Shown here piece after piece: positions 5,424-6,146 of a stretch of DNA of 6,146 nt. Each line of letters begins with the position of its first letter. Position 1 is the stretch's first letter. The position numbers were made by a program, and so were the translations under genes. The notes beneath the pieces were generated by a model, which was not told the origin of the DNA, did not search any database, and saw only the letters and a list, made by a program, of their open reading frames with translations. The DNA lies in contig JARXKQ010000076.1 in assembly GCA_030271555.1 (NCBI GenBank), positions 1 to 6,146 on the forward strand, written 5' to 3'. This DNA comes from Chloroflexota bacterium. Its GTDB lineage: Bacteria; Chloroflexota; Limnocylindria; Limnocylindrales; CSP1-4.

Positions 5424-6146
5424 GCGGCACTCGCGGTTTGCGCGGCGTAAGTCTCGTGGGCGCGGTGGCACGCAACGAGGTGCGCCGCCGCAATCTGCTC
5501 CAGCGCCGGGTTCTCGAGGCGGCACCTGTCGAAGACGAGTTCGCAGCGGTCAGCGAACGAGCAGCCGCTGATCGCGCCGGGATTGGAGGGCACCGAGCCC
5601 AGGATGGTCGGCAGCGCCTGGCCCCGTGCACGTGCCCGCGGGACCGCAGCCAAGAGCGCGCGAGTGTACGGGTGAGTCGGGTGTGCGAAGAGCTCACTGG
5701 TCGGGGCGGTCTCGACGTCGCGCCCGGCGTAGAGGACGACGATGCGATCGCAGATGCGCCGCACGACACCCAGGTCGTGCGTGATGTACAGGACGCTGAA
5801 ACCGTGTGCGTCCTGAAGCTTGCGCATCAGCTCCAGGACCTGCGCGGCGATGGTCACGTCGAGCGCGGTGGTCGGCTCATCGGCGATGAGCAGCTTGGGC
5901 TCGCACAGCAGTGCCATGGCGATCATCGCGCGCTGCTGCATGCCGCCCGACAGCTGGTGCGGATAGCTGCGCACGACACGCTGCACGTCGGGCATGCTCA
6001 CCGATGCGAGCGAGGAGCGGATGCGCTCGTCGCGTTCCTTGTTATCGAGCTTCATGTGGGCGTCGAGCACGAGGCGCATCTGGGCGCCGATCGTGTGCAC
6101 CGGGTTAAAGGCCGCCGTGGGGTTCTGGAAGATCATCGCCACGGCC
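5420..6146 (-). CDS. Peptide/opine-type ABC transporter ATP-binding protein, DppD/OppD-like, N-terminus off the right edge
   Basis: Partner ATPase of a PepT-family ABC importer. Only the C-terminal part (about 241 residues) is in the window. The frame is open through 6146, and the first residues AVAMIFQNP are the Q-loop, so Walker A and roughly the first 100 residues lie to the right. Counting from the codon at 6140-6142, signature LSGGMQQR is at 64-71, Walker B LLIADEPT at 84-91 and the H-loop at H122. The C-terminal extension has HPYTRALL and four cysteines (194, 200, 207, 225), a likely iron-sulfur site. The GTG at 6140-6142 is internal and not a start. It is the first visible gene of the minus-strand operon and overlaps the next ATPase by 4 nt. 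Permease and binding-protein genes would be expected further upstream, outside the window; no promoter for this operon is seen here. Confidence 0.94.
   Translation of the reverse strand, partial: AVAMIFQNPTAAFNPVHTIGAQMRLVLDAHMKLDNKERDERIRSSLASVSMPDVQRVVRSYPHQLSGGMQQRAMIAMALLCEPKLLIADEPTTALDVTIAAQVLELMRKLQDAHGFSVLYITHDLGVVRRICDRIVVLYAGRDVETAPTSELFAHPTHPYTRALLAAVPRARARGQALPTILGSVPSNPGAISGCSFADRCELVFDRCRLENPALEQIAAAHLVACHRAHETYAAQTASAA

Noticed and set aside
5041..5769. 242-residue minus-strand open frame overlapping both ABC ATPases
   Set aside because: It is an out-of-frame Arg/Pro-rich shadow on the same strand; the two ATPase frames carry all family motifs.

Overview
The window is GC-rich, tightly packed bacterial DNA. 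The base composition, the peptide-type ABC ATPases and the XRE regulator with a Cys/His-rich tail fit a high-GC lineage such as Actinomycetota or Chloroflexota. No marker gene fixes the taxon. All six genes are ordinary protein families. I see no RNA gene, insertion sequence, CRISPR array, integrase or origin.

Layout, left to right. (1) Positions 1-389, minus strand: an XRE-type helix-turn-helix regulator that runs off the left edge, with a probable GTG start. (2) Positions 390-573: a 184-bp divergent intergenic region with a tandem 11-bp repeat, two short inverted repeats and a plausible -10 element for the next gene. (3) Positions 574-2022, plus strand: an NAD(P)-dependent aldehyde dehydrogenase of the gamma-aminobutyraldehyde/betaine-aldehyde type. 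(4) Positions 2030-2063: a convergent junction made of a palindromic (AGCT)5 microsatellite inside a larger hairpin. (5) Positions 2054-6146, minus strand: an operon transcribed right to left. It encodes a partial peptide-type ABC ATPase (DppD/OppD-like), a second ABC ATPase (DppF/OppF-like), a nitrilase-superfamily amidase and a GabT-like class III aminotransferase. The first three of these genes are joined by two ATGA start/stop overlaps. The aminotransferase follows after 32 nt with its own strong Shine-Dalgarno sequence.

Working model (inference): the ABC system imports a small nitrogen compound such as a peptide, amide or polyamine derivative. The amidase hydrolyses a C-N bond, the aminotransferase removes a terminal amino group to give a semialdehyde, and the aldehyde dehydrogenase oxidises an (amino)aldehyde to the acid. 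The enzyme set resembles the lysine-to-glutarate route (DavA/DavT/DavD), the 4-guanidinobutyramide route of arginine and polyamine-to-GABA routes, but no single route is proven. The binding protein and permeases are not in the window and would be expected to the right of position 6146. The XRE protein is a candidate local regulator because it is divergent from the dehydrogenase.
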